Made by a program: the position numbers and the translations under genes | In this document: piece after piece, positions 1-12,117 of the stretch | Layout: each line of letters begins with the position of its first letter | Position numbering within the stretch: position 1 is the first letter of the stretch | The notes under the pieces: model-generated | Told to the model about the DNA's origin: nothing | The model's database searches: none | Seen by the model: the letters and a program-made list of their open reading frames with translations, nothing else | Source of the DNA: Megamerina dolium | Lineage: Eukaryota > Arthropoda > Insecta > Diptera > Megamerinidae | Assembly (NCBI GenBank): GCA_963854835.1 | Contig: OY978527.1 | Span: 32,819,047-32,883,046, forward strand | Length of the DNA stretch: 64,000 bases | Direction of reading: 5' to 3'

Positions 1-1019
1 TCGACGAACTCTTCCGAATTACCGGAGAACGCTAGATGACATAAGCGCTCAATATCGGAAGCGAATTCTTGCAGACTCTCATTACTCCGTTGCACTCGCG
101 ATCTCAATTCCACTCGATGTAATTGACTCTTGTATTCATTTCCATACTTTCGCTGGAGTGTGTCCATCAGTGACTGATAGCTACCACGATCTTTCTCTGG
201 AATCATCTGTAACACCTCGGAAGCATTACCTTTTAATGCGACTATTAAAGCAGCAGTCTTGTCGCTATCATCCCATTGATTCTTCGAAGCGGTTGTCTCG
301 AATTGAAGCTTGAAGATATTGAATGGCGTGCTTCCGTCAAATGTTGGTGGCTTTAATTTGATTGTACTTGAATCTCTAATCACTGATGTGGCTGGTCCAT
401 TTATTTTTAGTTGATTGAGTTCGTGCTGTAATTTCTCGAACTTAACTTCCCAGTCGTCGACATGTTCCTTCAGCTTATCATCCAACTCATCCACGTGTTC
501 TTTCAGCTCTGTAACTTTGTCATTAATAGCTCCGGAAATTTCCTGAAATCTAAGTTCAATTCCTTTTTGTAGATTTTCGATGACGTGTTCTTGGCGAGCC
601 GAATGTTCTTGAAGCTTGGAGTCAATTGTTTTCTGGAACTCTCCCATAGCGTTTTCTTGACGTACCGAATGTTCTTGAAACTTGGAGTCAATGCGAGACG
701 CATTTCCTTGAATTTCCGTACGTAATTCACTAATAACGCCCTCTTGTCGAGACGAACTTTCTTGTAACTGTTGCATCATGGTTTTCATGAACTCCATGAG
801 TTGACCACTCGAATCTATTTTGATCTCTTCCTCAGCGTGCACAACTGCTTGTATATCGGCTTCCTCGAAGAACTCATGTTCTTCTACATTAATTCCCTTA
901 GCCTCCATAGCTTGCCTCAGCCTCACCAGCAGTTCCGCCTTTGCACCTGATGACGATAGATTCATCTCTACCAACAGCTTTTTAAGCTGGTCCACTTTTA
1001 GTTGGTCAATTTTCACCAT
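1..1019 (-). CDS. Gypsy-class LTR retrotransposon gag, 5' part (runs off the window)
   Basis: An uninterrupted frame of 339 codons starts at the ATG at 1019-1017, nine bases inside the primer binding site, and runs off position 1 without a stop. The first ~45 residues (MVKIDQLKVDQLKKLL..., then LSSSGAKAELLVRL) look like a SAP motif, a small helix-turn-helix that binds DNA. Residues ~75-205 are a long, strongly heptad-like coiled coil with two near-repeats containing FQEHS/LQEHS. From residue ~220 the sequence LKPPTFDGS...FKLQFE...LQEFASDIERL is typical of the Ty3/Gypsy retrotransposon gag capsid region. Gag packages element RNA into cytoplasmic particles. Intact coding and its correct position behind LTR and primer site suggest a young copy. 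Identification as Gypsy gag is confident; the SAP call is by eye. The pol region lies outside the window. Confidence 0.85.
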   Translation of the reverse strand, partial: MVKIDQLKVDQLKKLLVEMNLSSSGAKAELLVRLRQAMEAKGINVEEHEFFEEADIQAVVHAEEEIKIDSSGQLMEFMKTMMQQLQESSSRQEGVISELRTEIQGNASRIDSKFQEHSVRQENAMGEFQKTIDSKLQEHSARQEHVIENLQKGIELRFQEISGAINDKVTELKEHVDELDDKLKEHVDDWEVKFEKLQHELNQLKINGPATSVIRDSSTIKLKPPTFDGSTPFNIFKLQFETTASKNQWDDSDKTAALIVALKGNASEVLQMIPEKDRGSYQSLMDTLQRKYGNEYKSQLHRVELRSRVQRSNESLQEFASDIERLCHLAFSGNSEEFV

Positions 1020-1027
1020 CTTTACAG

Positions 1028-1046
1028 AATCCCACTTCTGACACCA
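1028..1046 (-). promoter_or_regulatory. LTR retrotransposon primer binding site (tRNA-Leu type)
   Basis: Read on the minus strand, TGGTGTCAGAAGTGGGATT begins two bases after the LTR end. It is complementary to the 3' end of insect tRNA-Leu (…CCCACTTCTGACACCA), so tRNA-Leu is the probable primer for reverse transcription. Confidence 0.8.
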
Positions 1047-1048
1047 AT

Positions 1049-1469
1049 TGTTACGTTTTTATTATGTGAGCGTTTAATTCTATTTGAATTACCTTGTTCG
1101 ATCGCTGGATTCTGTTAATGATAACTGCAACACTTATTTTATACAACTATATACAGCAACAATTTATTTAATAATCTCTATTTACAATCAACTATTTACT
1201 ATAACACTTAAATGTACTTGCAGCTTTTGCCTCTGTATCTATGTTTTCGCAATCACGTTCGGAATTAGATTGATTTCACTGCTCAACACTGGCTCTATTT
1301 ATACTCTGTTGGCAATACCCCAGAATCTTCCTTTATCGAGATTCTTCTCTTCCTTTCTCGTTGGCTTGTTCTGGTTATCGCTTATTTCTTTTTGTTGACA
1401 TTCGTTTCGATGCTGCCAATAGTGTCAGTCACAATAGTGATGAGTAATCAACTATCGATACTCGTTACA
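1049..1469 (-). repeat. 5' LTR of the Gypsy-class element (421 bp)
   Basis: On the minus strand the LTR opens with TGTAACG and closes with CGTAACA, a perfect 7-bp terminal inverted repeat with TG...CA ends, and is followed directly by the primer site. It carries a TATA box (TATAAATAG, on the minus strand near 1308) and AATAAA signals near 1168. The partner LTR and the target duplication lie outside the window, so boundaries rest on the inverted ends and primer site only. Confidence 0.8.
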
Positions 1470-1541
1470 ATATATTCCATCATCAAAAATTTCGGGAGCA
1501 TATTTTAACTTCGAAATACTAACCACGTTTTTACAATATAT

Positions 1542-1921
1542 ATTTTTTTTTTTTTTTTTTTACAAGCCTTTTTATTGGATCTTTCTAAAATTACTTAGAA
1601 ACTAACAATAATTAATCAAATCTTACAAACTAAATAAAATTATGTGATATTTCCAACGTTCCATCACAATTTGTTGAGTCACGAGGTATAGCAATTTCAC
1701 AGCATATTCAGTGTGTCTTTTCTTTTTAATCGACGATGCCCCGTGTTCAGCAACAATTGCCTAGCAAGGGGATTCGGATGACTGTGTAATGTTTGAATGT
1801 AGCTTCTGCAAGACATTGCAACTTCCTCAGAAATTGTGGGTACATTTAAATCTCGATGGATGTTAACGTTCCTCATATACCAAGGCGCGTTTACAATAAT
1901 TCGCAGACACTTGGATTGTAA
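1542..1921 (-). mobile_element. 5'-truncated Jockey-clade LINE, 3' end copy
   Basis: This stretch starts with a poly(T) run (poly(A) tail on the minus strand) and closely matches the 3' end of the Jockey insertion at 50438-50785. It is flanked by the likely target duplication TACAATATAT (1532-1541 and 1922-1931). Homology stops abruptly at about 1920, as expected for 5' truncation during target-primed reverse transcription. Only the last part of the RT frame remains and it is broken. Confidence 0.75.
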
Positions 1922-1944
1922 TACAATATATTACTTAATTGTTG

Positions 1945-2070
1945 TTTCTTTTACTTGGGGTTTACACAAGACAATAGCAAAACATTCACAATTTTTTACT
2001 AATACTTTCACACTTCTCTCATGTTCTTCGTCACTGTCTTTGATTTTTCGAAGATTGGTTAAGAAATGTC
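1945..2070 (+). repeat. dispersed repeat shared with 60660-60790
   Basis: Blocks such as TTTACACAAGACAAT, CACACTTCTCTCAT and TCTTTGATTTTTCGAAG recur in the same order at about 60665-60780. No coding potential is seen. The family is not recognised. Confidence 0.55.
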
Positions 2071-2130
2071 TGTATAGAATTTGGTGAAATAATAAGAGAA
2101 AGATAATTTTTTTTTATCCAGCGTATTGTT

Positions 2131-2175
2131 ATGGGTGCTGCAGCTCAGTTGGTTAGTGCGATGATGTGTTGTGTT
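2131..2175 (+). mobile_element. SINE head fragment (degenerate tRNA-like 5' end)
   Basis: The sequence GGGTGCTGCAGCTCAGTTGGTTAGTGCG spans the A-box region shared by the SINE copies at 16604, 24234 and 61275; the B box and body are missing. Confidence 0.45.
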
Positions 2176-3553
2176 TACGAATCATATGTGCTGACACTTT
2201 TTGTAATGTCATAATTATGAGTTCAATTTTTTTATGCTAAACAAAGATTTTTTTTCTACAACTCCAATTGAAATTGATGGGTATTTTAAAGCAATTACCA
2301 GTTATATTGGTGTGATTGCTATAGAGAACAGCAATGAAATTGAGATAATTATTTCAATTTAATAGAAATTACGTTCAAAATTGCAATACAACCTTGGAAA
2401 ATGACAAAAATTTGCGTCTATCGTGAATAATTTGTAAAATGAAACAGAATAAAGAAAAATAAGGGCATTTGCGAGTTCGCCTAATTTGGTGTCTAAATTG
2501 TCTTTTCCTAAATTATTGGAAATGTGTCGATAATGCAGTGCATAGAGTCCATTTAGGAAATTTTCAAGCAACGTTGTCATACCTAGATACTAGCTGTGAA
2601 AAAATTAAAACTGTATTACCACAGAACACCGAAGTTCGATAAGCGTAATTTTTCGTTTTGAAACAGGACAATATGAATATTTAAGAAATAAAGAAAATGG
2701 GAAAGAAGAAGCAATATTCTTTATTTTTAAAAACGGAAATTTTCAAATTGCTCAATTTTTTTCTTTGTTTCTCCATTTAGGAAATGCAAAATTTAGAAAC
2801 TAACACGCACACTTTTGTCAATTTTTGTCTTTCCTATTTCGAAGCAGTGCTGTAATATTCCAGTGTCATATTAGTTTAGTTCTTAAAATTTAGACGAACT
2901 CGCACACACCCTAAATATACATTTGAAATATGAATACGATGAATGAATATACGACTGAAAGAAATATATCAAAATATAACCCACATACTTCGTGGATAGA
3001 ACGGAGGAAGGAATATTATTAATTAATTGGAAGGAATATTAATTGCGGCTTCAATCTCTATGCCAGAAGTATTTTCAGCGTTCCTGTAATAATTAAATTA
3101 TCTTCCCAACAAATACGAATCTGCAATTGTGGAGAAGCAGCAGCCATTAGTATCACGAACTGTTGTAGTCGCAGCAACGTATTTGCACGTAATTGAGTAA
3201 TGAGAGTTCTAGAATATTTCTTGAAATTGTCACTATACACCATTTATATATGTTGCACAAATTTGCTAATATTGTAATAAATGTTTAAAAATGTGAAAGT
3301 TATATCCAAATACATTTTTTATTGAATGGATTGAAATTAAGTAATTTCGCTGTCGTCGTATTAGTATCACAACAAATTTGTTATTGCATCAATAAAAATA
3401 TTACCATCAAGTTATAAACAGATTCACTGCATCAGGAACATTGCTAGATGGCGTATTCGGCAAAAAACTGGAACTGTTCTAACGCAGTAACGACAAAATT
3501 AAAATTTAATAAGAACAGGTTTTCTAAACTTAAAACGCAATGGGGTGTAGTTC
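2176..3553. other. intergenic, AT-rich, no gene seen
   Basis: No coding frame with recognisable similarity is seen. About 2590-2900 belongs to a dispersed repeat whose second copy is at 9290-9530: shared blocks include ATTACCACAGAA, TTTTCAAATTGCT and TTTAGGAAAT in the same order. The rest is unremarkable AT-rich spacer. Confidence 0.5.
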
Positions 3554-3940
3554 TAGTCAAAGTTAGATCATCTTAAGTTTAGTTGAAAACTCAGACGCAG
3601 GGCGACTTAAACGCGTAAAATGCGATTTTAATTTTGTAAGCATCCTACGCGTTGTACAAATAAGTTAACCGATTTTTTTGACCAAGGGTGTTAAATTGTA
3701 CTTTGTTTTCAGTGTTATAGATAAACAAGTTTGTATCGTAAATGATTTGACTTTTATTTTTGTGTTAAAAAAAAGAAAAAACAAAAACTCTCCGCAAAAG
3801 AAGCGTCACATAACTTGAAATGCAGAAAAGTGGAGAATACGCAGAAGGTTTGAAACGCGTTGAATCCGCTGATGCGAAATTGCATCGTCTGGACTTTCAT
3901 CTTTAACTTTCTAACTTTAAGATGATATTAACTTTGACTA
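3554..3940. mobile_element. putative MITE with ~30-bp terminal inverted repeats and TA ends
   Basis: The left end TAGTCAAAGTTA...ATCATCTTAA and the right end (reverse complement TAGTCAAAGTTA...ATCATCTTAA) form imperfect inverted repeats about 30 bp long around ~320 bp of non-coding DNA. TA at both ends fits a Tc1/mariner-like target duplication. It ends about 500 bp upstream of the RPB5 start codon. The family is not recognised. Confidence 0.55.
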
Positions 3941-5089
<1,149 letters not shown>

Positions 5090-5142
5090 ATAAATATTTC
5101 AAATTCATCATATATATTTAAGCTAGTACATTTAAGGAAATC

Positions 5143-5148
5143 AATAAA
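5143..5148 (+). terminator. polyadenylation signal AATAAA for RPB5
   Basis: AATAAA lies 54 bp behind the RPB5 stop; another AATAAA overlaps the stop codon at 5089-5094. Which one is used cannot be told from sequence. Confidence 0.5.
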
Positions 5149-5639
5149 TAAGTAAATAATTTGTTAAAATTCTTTCTCTACTATAGAGATTATCAATTTT
5201 TATTTTTGTAATGGAATAGAAATGAAAAGTTGCCTTCATAAAAGCTAATAAACCTTACAAAATATGTGGTGCCCCAGCCGAATCTATTAGAAATAAAAGG
5301 ACCAATTATATACTGCAATTAATTCATACAACATTTGTAGAATAATATTTTTTGCATTGCTTAAAACTTCTCTTAATAAGGCATTGTAGTTATACATATT
5401 CCTTAACATTAATTGCTTTACTTCTTCTAAACTTAGTAACGTTGGTAGTTCTCCAACGCTCACGTACGATTAGATAAATAATATTTTATTTTCACCGCTC
5501 CTCAAAAAGGTATCCCCAATAACCAAACCTCTTTCATTACATTTCGCGCTCAACTTGTTGAAATCTTGAATTCATATTGGAGACGGTGTCAGTGACTCTA
5601 AAAGATTTAATGTACCAGAATCCGATCTTTATCTGAGGC
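5149..5639. other. spacer between RPB5 and an RTE remnant
   Basis: No gene or repeat was recognised here; the last ~100 bp may already be degraded LINE sequence. Confidence 0.35.
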
Positions 5640-6390
5640 TGTATGTTAGCCAAACGTCGCGGCGAATGGATTTTACAGTGAACGAGGGCAAGACGAAGTA
5701 TCTAGTGTCAACAAACAAAGAGTCTCAGCTTCTTGGACAGCACGTCAACAGTGACATGCCGTCCAGGTCTTTGTGTATCTTGGAACTAGCACTGACACCA
5801 GTAATAACGTCATCCTGAGGATATTGCGAAGGATTACTCTTGCTAACAGGTGCTACGTAATGGCTAAGTAAGTAATTGAGAAGTCGACTCCTCTCTCCAC
5901 AAGTCTCTCATCATACTTGTCTTTCTATATGGTCCCGAAGCTTGGACAATTTCCACCTAAGACGGAATGCTCGGAGTTTTCGAGAGAAAAGTCCTACGCA
6001 AGATCTTTGGACCTATTTGCGTTGGTGGTGAGTATCGAATAAGGTGTATACAACTATGAGCTGTATGCAGACACCGATATAGTAAAACGCATCAAAATTC
6101 AGCGGCTGCGCTGGCTAGGTCATTTTGAGCGAATGGAAGAACACGCTCCAGCTAAGAAAGTGTTAAATTCCGTACTCGCTGGTCGACGACGCAGAAGACG
6201 CATGTTCGCGATTCGAAATTTTTTTATACAACAACAACAGATGACGCAGATCTAGCCTCCGGTGGAAAGATCAAGCACTGGAGACCTTAAAAGCGCTAGG
6301 AACTGCCAACTGGCGCCAGCTAGCGAAGAAAAGAGATAGAGCCTACATAGATTTTCGGTTGTAATGGCTACATAAGTAAGCAAGTATATT
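5640..6390 (+). pseudogene. degenerate RTE-clade LINE fragment (end of reverse transcriptase)
   Basis: Broken frames match, block by block, the intact RTE RT at 22940-24068: the VNEGKTKYLVSTN, LANRCY, VFERKVLRKIFG and HAPAKKVL regions are recognisable with frameshifts and deletions. It ends with the same ATGGC(C/T)ACATAAGTAAG tail as the 24.1-kb copy. A short A-rich insert interrupts it near 6210-6245. Not functional. Confidence 0.8.
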
Positions 6391-6529
6391 AGACGATGAG
6401 CAATAGTGAATGAGCAGAAACATTTGCTTCGCAACTGTCAAATGTATTTCGACTTAATGCATCCGTGATCAATTGGGGTTTCTCACGTCCAGGAAGTTTA
6501 AAAATAAACAATTGAGAAGTCGATCTGTC

Positions 6530-6745
6530 TTTCTCTCAAAGAACGAAACCACAGTTTACATGCCTTACATATGGCGCTGAAGCCTGGGCAATTTTTACCT
6601 CAGATGAAATTATATTTTGAGCTTCCGCGAGAAGTTTTATAGAATCCGCCAGCGCTTGGAACTTCAAATTGGCTGCGGTAAGTGAAAAACAGACCACTGA
6701 CGAGCATATTCCACGAATATCAGTTGTGATGGCCAAATAGAGCTT
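6530..6745 (+). pseudogene. second, internally deleted RTE LINE fragment
   Basis: The sequence around TCTCTCAAAGAACGAAACCACAG...CATATGGCGCTGAAGCCTGG and the ending GTTGTGATGGCC match the same RTE family, but the middle is deleted. Non-coding remnant. Confidence 0.65.
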
Positions 6746-7170
6746 GTGTAGGTTTATTTTATATTTGGATTTTTGCCTGGCACACGGTTAAACCAATCTA
6801 TATTAGGACACCCATGCGGAATAGGAAATATCAAACACGTGGTGAATTTTTTCGTTATTCAGGTCTATCGCAGACAAAAATTCGCTTGCCAGCAATCTAA
6901 AATGTATTAAGTGAAAGCATTCGCGGGAAATTTTGTTTACGTTACAGCTGATTGTCCGTTATAGTACTCATAAAGCCTAAAGACAGATTTATGAATTACT
7001 CCCCGAGAATGGACGGGTCTACGGCCCGGAAGCACTCGAACAAGCTTTTTTCAACTCACCAGAATACGGAAACAAAACAAAGCATCTCCGTATTCTTGTT
7101 GCTACAAACGACAATGATATATATTTTTATATGTAATATAAGAGTCAAAACACTATTAAATGTGAATTTC
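6746..7170. other. spacer, no gene seen
   Basis: AT-rich sequence with no recognised gene or repeat, ending in the SkpA 3' region. Confidence 0.35.
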
Positions 7171-7174
7171 TTGC

Positions 7175-7180
7175 TTTATT
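7175..7180 (-). terminator. polyadenylation signal for SkpA
   Basis: AATAAA on the minus strand about 115 bp after the SkpA stop codon, a plausible 3' UTR length. Confidence 0.45.
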
Positions 7181-7292
7181 TTGCACACAAATTCTCCATT
7201 TACAGATTAATTTATAATATGTGTTAATGATGTATTTAATTTGAAATAAAGAAAAAAAAACGAAATTTGTTTCAATTAAGATATTAATAAAC

Positions 7293-7781
7293 CTACTTTT
7301 CCTCACACCATTCATTCTCTTTACGCACTTGCTCCTCTTCAGCAGGTGTGAAATCGTTCTTGATGTTGAATGTTTTGCGTATTTCTTCTGGTGTTTTTCC
7401 TTTAATCATATTCGCAACAGTTTTGCAAGTTACATCCAACAATCCTTTAATATCTAAATAATTAGCTGCTAGGATCAATTCGAAAAGTGTACCCTGATCG
7501 ACTTTCAAGAAATCAGCATCCCACGATGATATATCATCAGTGCGTTTCTCTTTGTTCTCATCGTCTTCAGTTGGTTGCGGGTCGTCTTTGTGGTAGTTTG
7601 CCCAATGCAACACTTTGCGCAAAATAGCTGAATTAACGTTTGGTAGAGGCACAACTGCATTATCACCTTCCTCCATTCCGCAATCTTCCAACATTGTTTT
7701 TATGGTACCAGAGCATTTGGCAATTTGCACGTCGGTATCGAAGACTTCACCATCAGATGATTGTAACTTGATAGTAGGCAT
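7293..7781 (-). CDS. SkpA: SKP1, adaptor of SCF ubiquitin ligases
   Basis: A single coding exon of 162 residues, exactly the length typical of animal SKP1. SKP1 bridges the cullin-1 scaffold to F-box proteins in SCF E3 ligases. Residues 1-~65 form the BTB/POZ-like fold ([14 protein letters not shown], then [17 protein letters not shown] near 45-60). Residues ~100-162 form the F-box-binding region ([56 protein letters not shown]) and the protein ends in the conserved [13 protein letters not shown] tail. A 5' UTR intron is likely: an acceptor (TTTTGCAG) sits 19 bp upstream of the ATG at 7801, and a donor (GTAAGT) at 7942. Of the fly Skp paralogues this is closest to the highly conserved SkpA. 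Roc1a, another SCF subunit, is 40 kb away. Confidence 0.97.
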   Translation of the reverse strand: MPTIKLQSSDGEVFDTDVQIAKCSGTIKTMLEDCGMEEGDNAVVPLPNVNSAILRKVLHWANYHKDDPQPTEDDENKEKRTDDISSWDADFLKVDQGTLFELILAANYLDIKGLLDVTCKTVANMIKGKTPEEIRKTFNIKNDFTPAEEEQVRKENEWCEEK

Positions 7782-7942
7782 GTTGATTTATTCCGTAAAC
7801 CTGCAAAACAAAAGCAACAAGAAAAAAAAAATTAAATAAAATGGTTGTGCTTGCGATAAAAATAGCAGAGCTCCCAAGTTCGCAGTAAACAGAGAAAAAA
7901 CGGTACTTGAGAATATAAATATCTTCAGCAATGTACACTTAC

Positions 7943-10472
7943 AATTAGTGCTGGTGTAACCTTAAAATTTATAATTTTTTTAATGATGAAATTTTTCAAA
8001 TGAATTTTCCTTTGTCTCACGAAAAATTTTCTTGAAACTTCGACTTCTTCGCGTCTGTTTAATACAACAAATGGTATGGTTCCGTTTAACTAGCTACGAT
8101 GTAATATTCAGTCCAGTTATCGAGTACAGAAAACTATTCGTACTTCATGCCAGGGTTGCCAGAGTTTTTCTATATAAAATAATCCTCAAACTTCATTTCG
8201 GAAAAAAATCGTCATCACTTATTTATACCCAAAATATGAAACCTCATCGCGCCGCGATAAGATTTTATTAAAATTATTTGTTTACCTATAAATTCAAAAT
8301 AACATTTAATATCACGAATATTTGAAAATTATTTCAATGTTTGTTATTTGATACCAATGATGTCATGCTTGTTTGCTGTTTGTTTGTTACATGGCATCGC
8401 CACAGGCAAAAGTTTGTATCTTGATATCTGTCTTGTTATCTGAAATATATTGCCAATGGAGACAGCATATTGCTCATAGAAAGCAATAATTATTAGAGAA
8501 ATTATCTTGATAAATATTGCCTATGACAGATATTTTTTAATTTCTACTAAGATTTTGTTGTGGCAGCAACTTCAAATTGAACGCAATGTTTACGTCGGAG
8601 TCAATTTTGTTTGCTTCAGTTTTATATCGGAGGATTAAAAATGGAAAGATACTTAAAATAAGAAATATTAAAGAAAATTGTGTTTTTTTCGCATTTCTTC
8701 AATCTAATTGAGTTTTTAAGCGCTTAAATGCAGCGAACACTTTTTTAACGCCATATTTCAAATACTTTTATTAATCACAAATATTCCCACTGATAAAACA
8801 TATCTGGGAACCAAAATGACAAATGGTAGGTAATCATGGTATAACAATGAAGGTAGAGCAATTGTAAAAGATTGGCCTTGGCTGAGTCATAAAATGTCAT
8901 ATACTGTTTCATTATAATATGAACTTCGTGTGTTGTTGTTCTCTTCTTCATACCGTGTGTTGTTTTGTTGTTGTTCTTGTTTTGTTTATTTAGGCGACTG
9001 TTATGTTGACCGTCTCGGTAACAAACACGTCACGTGTTTTTGTTTTCAATGTAAAATGAAAAATTGAGAACGAGAGCAAGATCATAAGAACTGACTAAGA
9101 ACTTTGGCTATTGACACCAAATCACGAGATCACGGTAAGGGTTGCGTTGAGCATTTTTTACAATTTATGCCTTTTAGGAGCAAAATTTGATACTTTTAAA
9201 AGAAAAAAGTATCGAATATGCGTGATAGCAACACTTACTGCAGGTTACTTAATTTTTTTTTATTAATCGCATATTATATATTTTGTCGTCTCTTCTAATT
9301 TAGGAAATTTTCAAAGAAAAATGAAAAAATTAAAACGGTATTACCACAGAAATTGAAACGGAATTTGAAACGGAACAAAATAAATATTTAAAACATTAAG
9401 AAAATGCAAAAAGAGAAGCCATATTCTTTATTTTTTTTTTACACGAAAATTTTCAAATTGCTGGTTTTTTGTTTGTTTCTCGATTTAGGAAATATAAAAT
9501 TTGGAAACGAACTCGCACAATTATTAAAATCGTATTGAAAATAAAGTTTTATTTTTTAGTATTCTAACCAAACCAAACAAGCCAATGCAAACCAAATATA
9601 TATAGTCTTGTTTATCTAGTAGCCGAAGTTCATTCCAACTAAAAGCAATTCATTCTTTATTTAATCTACCCAAATACCAGGACTTTACCGAACATGACCT
9701 ATTTTACGCGAGTGTTTTATTTTTTGCAAATTAATAACAAAACGTAAGCAATTTTTTATTACTAGTCTATGTTTTTCTCGCTAAAAATAACCATTTATTT
9801 GCATATTCATTAGAAAGTTCAAGAATTTTCAAACACATCACTATTTTCCAAATCCAAGTGCACAAATGATGTCGAAGAATTGTCAAATAAAAAAAAAGTT
9901 CAAAAAAGTAATGGAAGGTGGCAAAAATCGTCTCTGTGATTGGAGATCGAAAACCCTTGAACATAATATACTTTATTGATCAGCATTTGGTCACAAAAAA
10001 AGAGATTGTCGTGATTGATTATATGATTATCAACATAACAGCCGCTTTAGTAATAAGTAACCCACCACCGATACTGGTTATAATATTAAAAATTTTGTTT
10101 AATAAATTTTTCACTATAAGGGAAACGGTGCTGGTTGAAAATTTTGATATAATTGTTTCAAAACGGCAACTGTGAATTAGGTAATGATAGAATTAAATGA
10201 TTTCACCCATCATAGAGGATTTGTGAACGGTGTGATGTATCATTGGTCCAACTGTGAGAGAAATGACAAATTGAAAAGAAAGATGCAAACATTGCGGAAT
10301 AATCAATGAATAAAGCAACCACTGGACCAGTGTGACGTCGCATATACAGTTGATTCTGTCAAATTCACTGAAAACCAATTAGCGGTAACCCATTGACGTA
10401 AGATGGGCGCAACCTTAGTATTTTGTCATCCCTGCATGGGAGGCAATAATTTTTGGTCGTGGAGATGCGGCG
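7943..10472. other. intergenic region without a recognised gene
   Basis: The start should hold the SkpA promoter and first exon. About 9290-9530 is the second copy of the dispersed repeat seen at 2590-2900. 8930-8990 is low-complexity TTG/TTC-rich. No long coding frame with recognisable similarity was found on either strand. Confidence 0.4.
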
Positions 10473-10475
10473 TTA

Positions 10476-11007
10476 TAGCCTAGACAGACGGCAGCCTAAT
10501 TCCGGATTACCTAATAATCCTAATTAATCCTAATAAAATAATAACCTGACAGACGGCAGTATTGCGGATTAACTAAACGGCTGATTGCTGTTTTATTAGG
10601 TCTGCTCACTTACGTTACTATCACTATCAATTTCTGTCATCTGTCTCTCTCGGTATGAGAAATTCTACAAGAAGTACGTGAACTGAAAACTATTAGAAAC
10701 TTGCAAATTGACATTCACAGTTCTTAATTGACAGCTGGATTTATTTTCTCGTCACGCTTTTCATATCGAAAACTATTAACAATTGTTGAAAGTTTTTTAT
10801 AAGCGAACATACCTATTGTTTCGTAAGTTCGATATAGAAAAATTCACAATAGAAAATTTTCAGCAGTGTTGCCATCGCAAATTGTCCTAATCCTCTTTTA
10901 TTTTGAAAATTAACTAATAGAGTTTATGCGGATTAGCTGCAGTTAATGCCCGAGTTAATTCGAATTAACTCGGTAATCCGGAATTAGGTTGCCGTCTGTC
11001 TAGGCTA
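10476..11007 (+). mobile_element. MITE copy 1 with ~35-bp TIRs and TTA target duplication
   Basis: Terminal inverted repeats begin TAGCCTAGACAGACGGCA and continue (C/A)CCTAATTCCGGATTAC on both ends; the 532-bp unit is flanked by TTA on each side (10473-10475, 11008-11010). A 3-bp TTA/TAA target duplication is characteristic of PIF/Harbinger transposons, so that superfamily is inferred; no transposase is encoded. Related copies: 11162-11688 (inverted), 54298-54772, 25868-26026 and 30186-30250. Confidence 0.75.
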
Positions 11008-11161
11008 TTACATCTTCCTTGTGAGCAAGGTATAATAATAAAGGTAGCGCAATAAGAGACAGTTTTCACGAATGAAGGAGAACAAGAAACGCACATAGAA
11101 AGAACGATTAATGAAGAAATCAAGAAACACAGGAGTTTAAAGCTATAAAGAAACAGTTTTA

Positions 11162-11688
11162 TAGCCTAGACAGACGGCAACCTAATTCCGGATTACCGAG
11201 TTAATTTGAATTAACTCGGGCATTAACTGCAGCTAATCCACATTAACTCTATGAGTTAATTTTCAAAATAAAAGAGGATTAGGACAATTTGCGATGGCAA
11301 CACTGCTGAAAATTTTCTATTGTGAATTTTTCTATATCGAACTTACGAAACAATAGGTATGTTCGCTTATAAAAAACTTTCAACAATTGTTAATAGTTTT
11401 CGATATGAAAAGCGTGACGAGAAAATAAATCCAGCTGTCAATTACGAACTGTGAATGTCAATTTAGAAGTTTCTAATAGTTTTCAATTCATGTACTTCTT
11501 GTAGATTTTCTCATATCGAGAGTAACAGATGACAGAAACTCATAGTGATAGTAATGTAAGTTAGCAGACCTAATAAAACAGCAATCAGCCGTTTAGTTAA
11601 TCCGCAATACTGCCGTCTGTCAGGTTAATATTTTATTCAGATTATGTGCTCCGGTAATCCAGATTAACGCTGCCGTCTGTCTAGGCTA
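11162..11688 (-). mobile_element. MITE copy 2, inverted relative to copy 1
   Basis: Same family as 10476-11007, same TIRs, flanked by TTA (11159-11161 and 11689-11691), but in the opposite orientation only ~155 bp away. The pair makes a ~0.53-kb inverted repeat. The spacer 11011-11158 holds no recognised feature. Confidence 0.75.
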
Positions 11689-11847
11689 TTAGGCGTTATA
11701 AGACGCAGCTTAAAATGATCTTTTAAAATTGCACTACTTTTATTATTATATAATTATAGTGAGTATCGATGGTTATTGTGAATAACACGAATAATAATAG
11801 CATCGAAACGAATGTCAACAAAAATAATAGGCCATAACTAGAACAAC

Positions 11848-12117
11848 TCGGATCACTACCTTGTTGCAGCTAAGGTGCGCACATGTTTATGTGTCGCAAA
11901 TAACAAGAGAAGTCCCACACAGAGAAAGCTCGACGTCAGTAAGCTGCTATCACCAGAGACAGCAGATGCATTTTCCACTCGACTATCGGATCTGCTTATG
12001 CAGAACACTCCCCTACTTGATGATACATGCGCACGGTGGACACGTATATCCCACTCCATGACTACTGCTGCCGAGGAGGTAATCGGTTATTACCGGCCTC
12101 TGAGGAATGAGTGGTAT
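11848..12117 (+). pseudogene. inverted fragment of RTE LINE endonuclease region
   Basis: This plus-strand stretch encodes pieces of the same peptide as the adjacent minus-strand fragment (VANNKRSPTQRKLDVSKLL..., SMTTAAEEVIGYYRPLRNEW). It duplicates 12650-12925 in the reverse direction, giving a foldback. The frame is broken. Confidence 0.75.
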
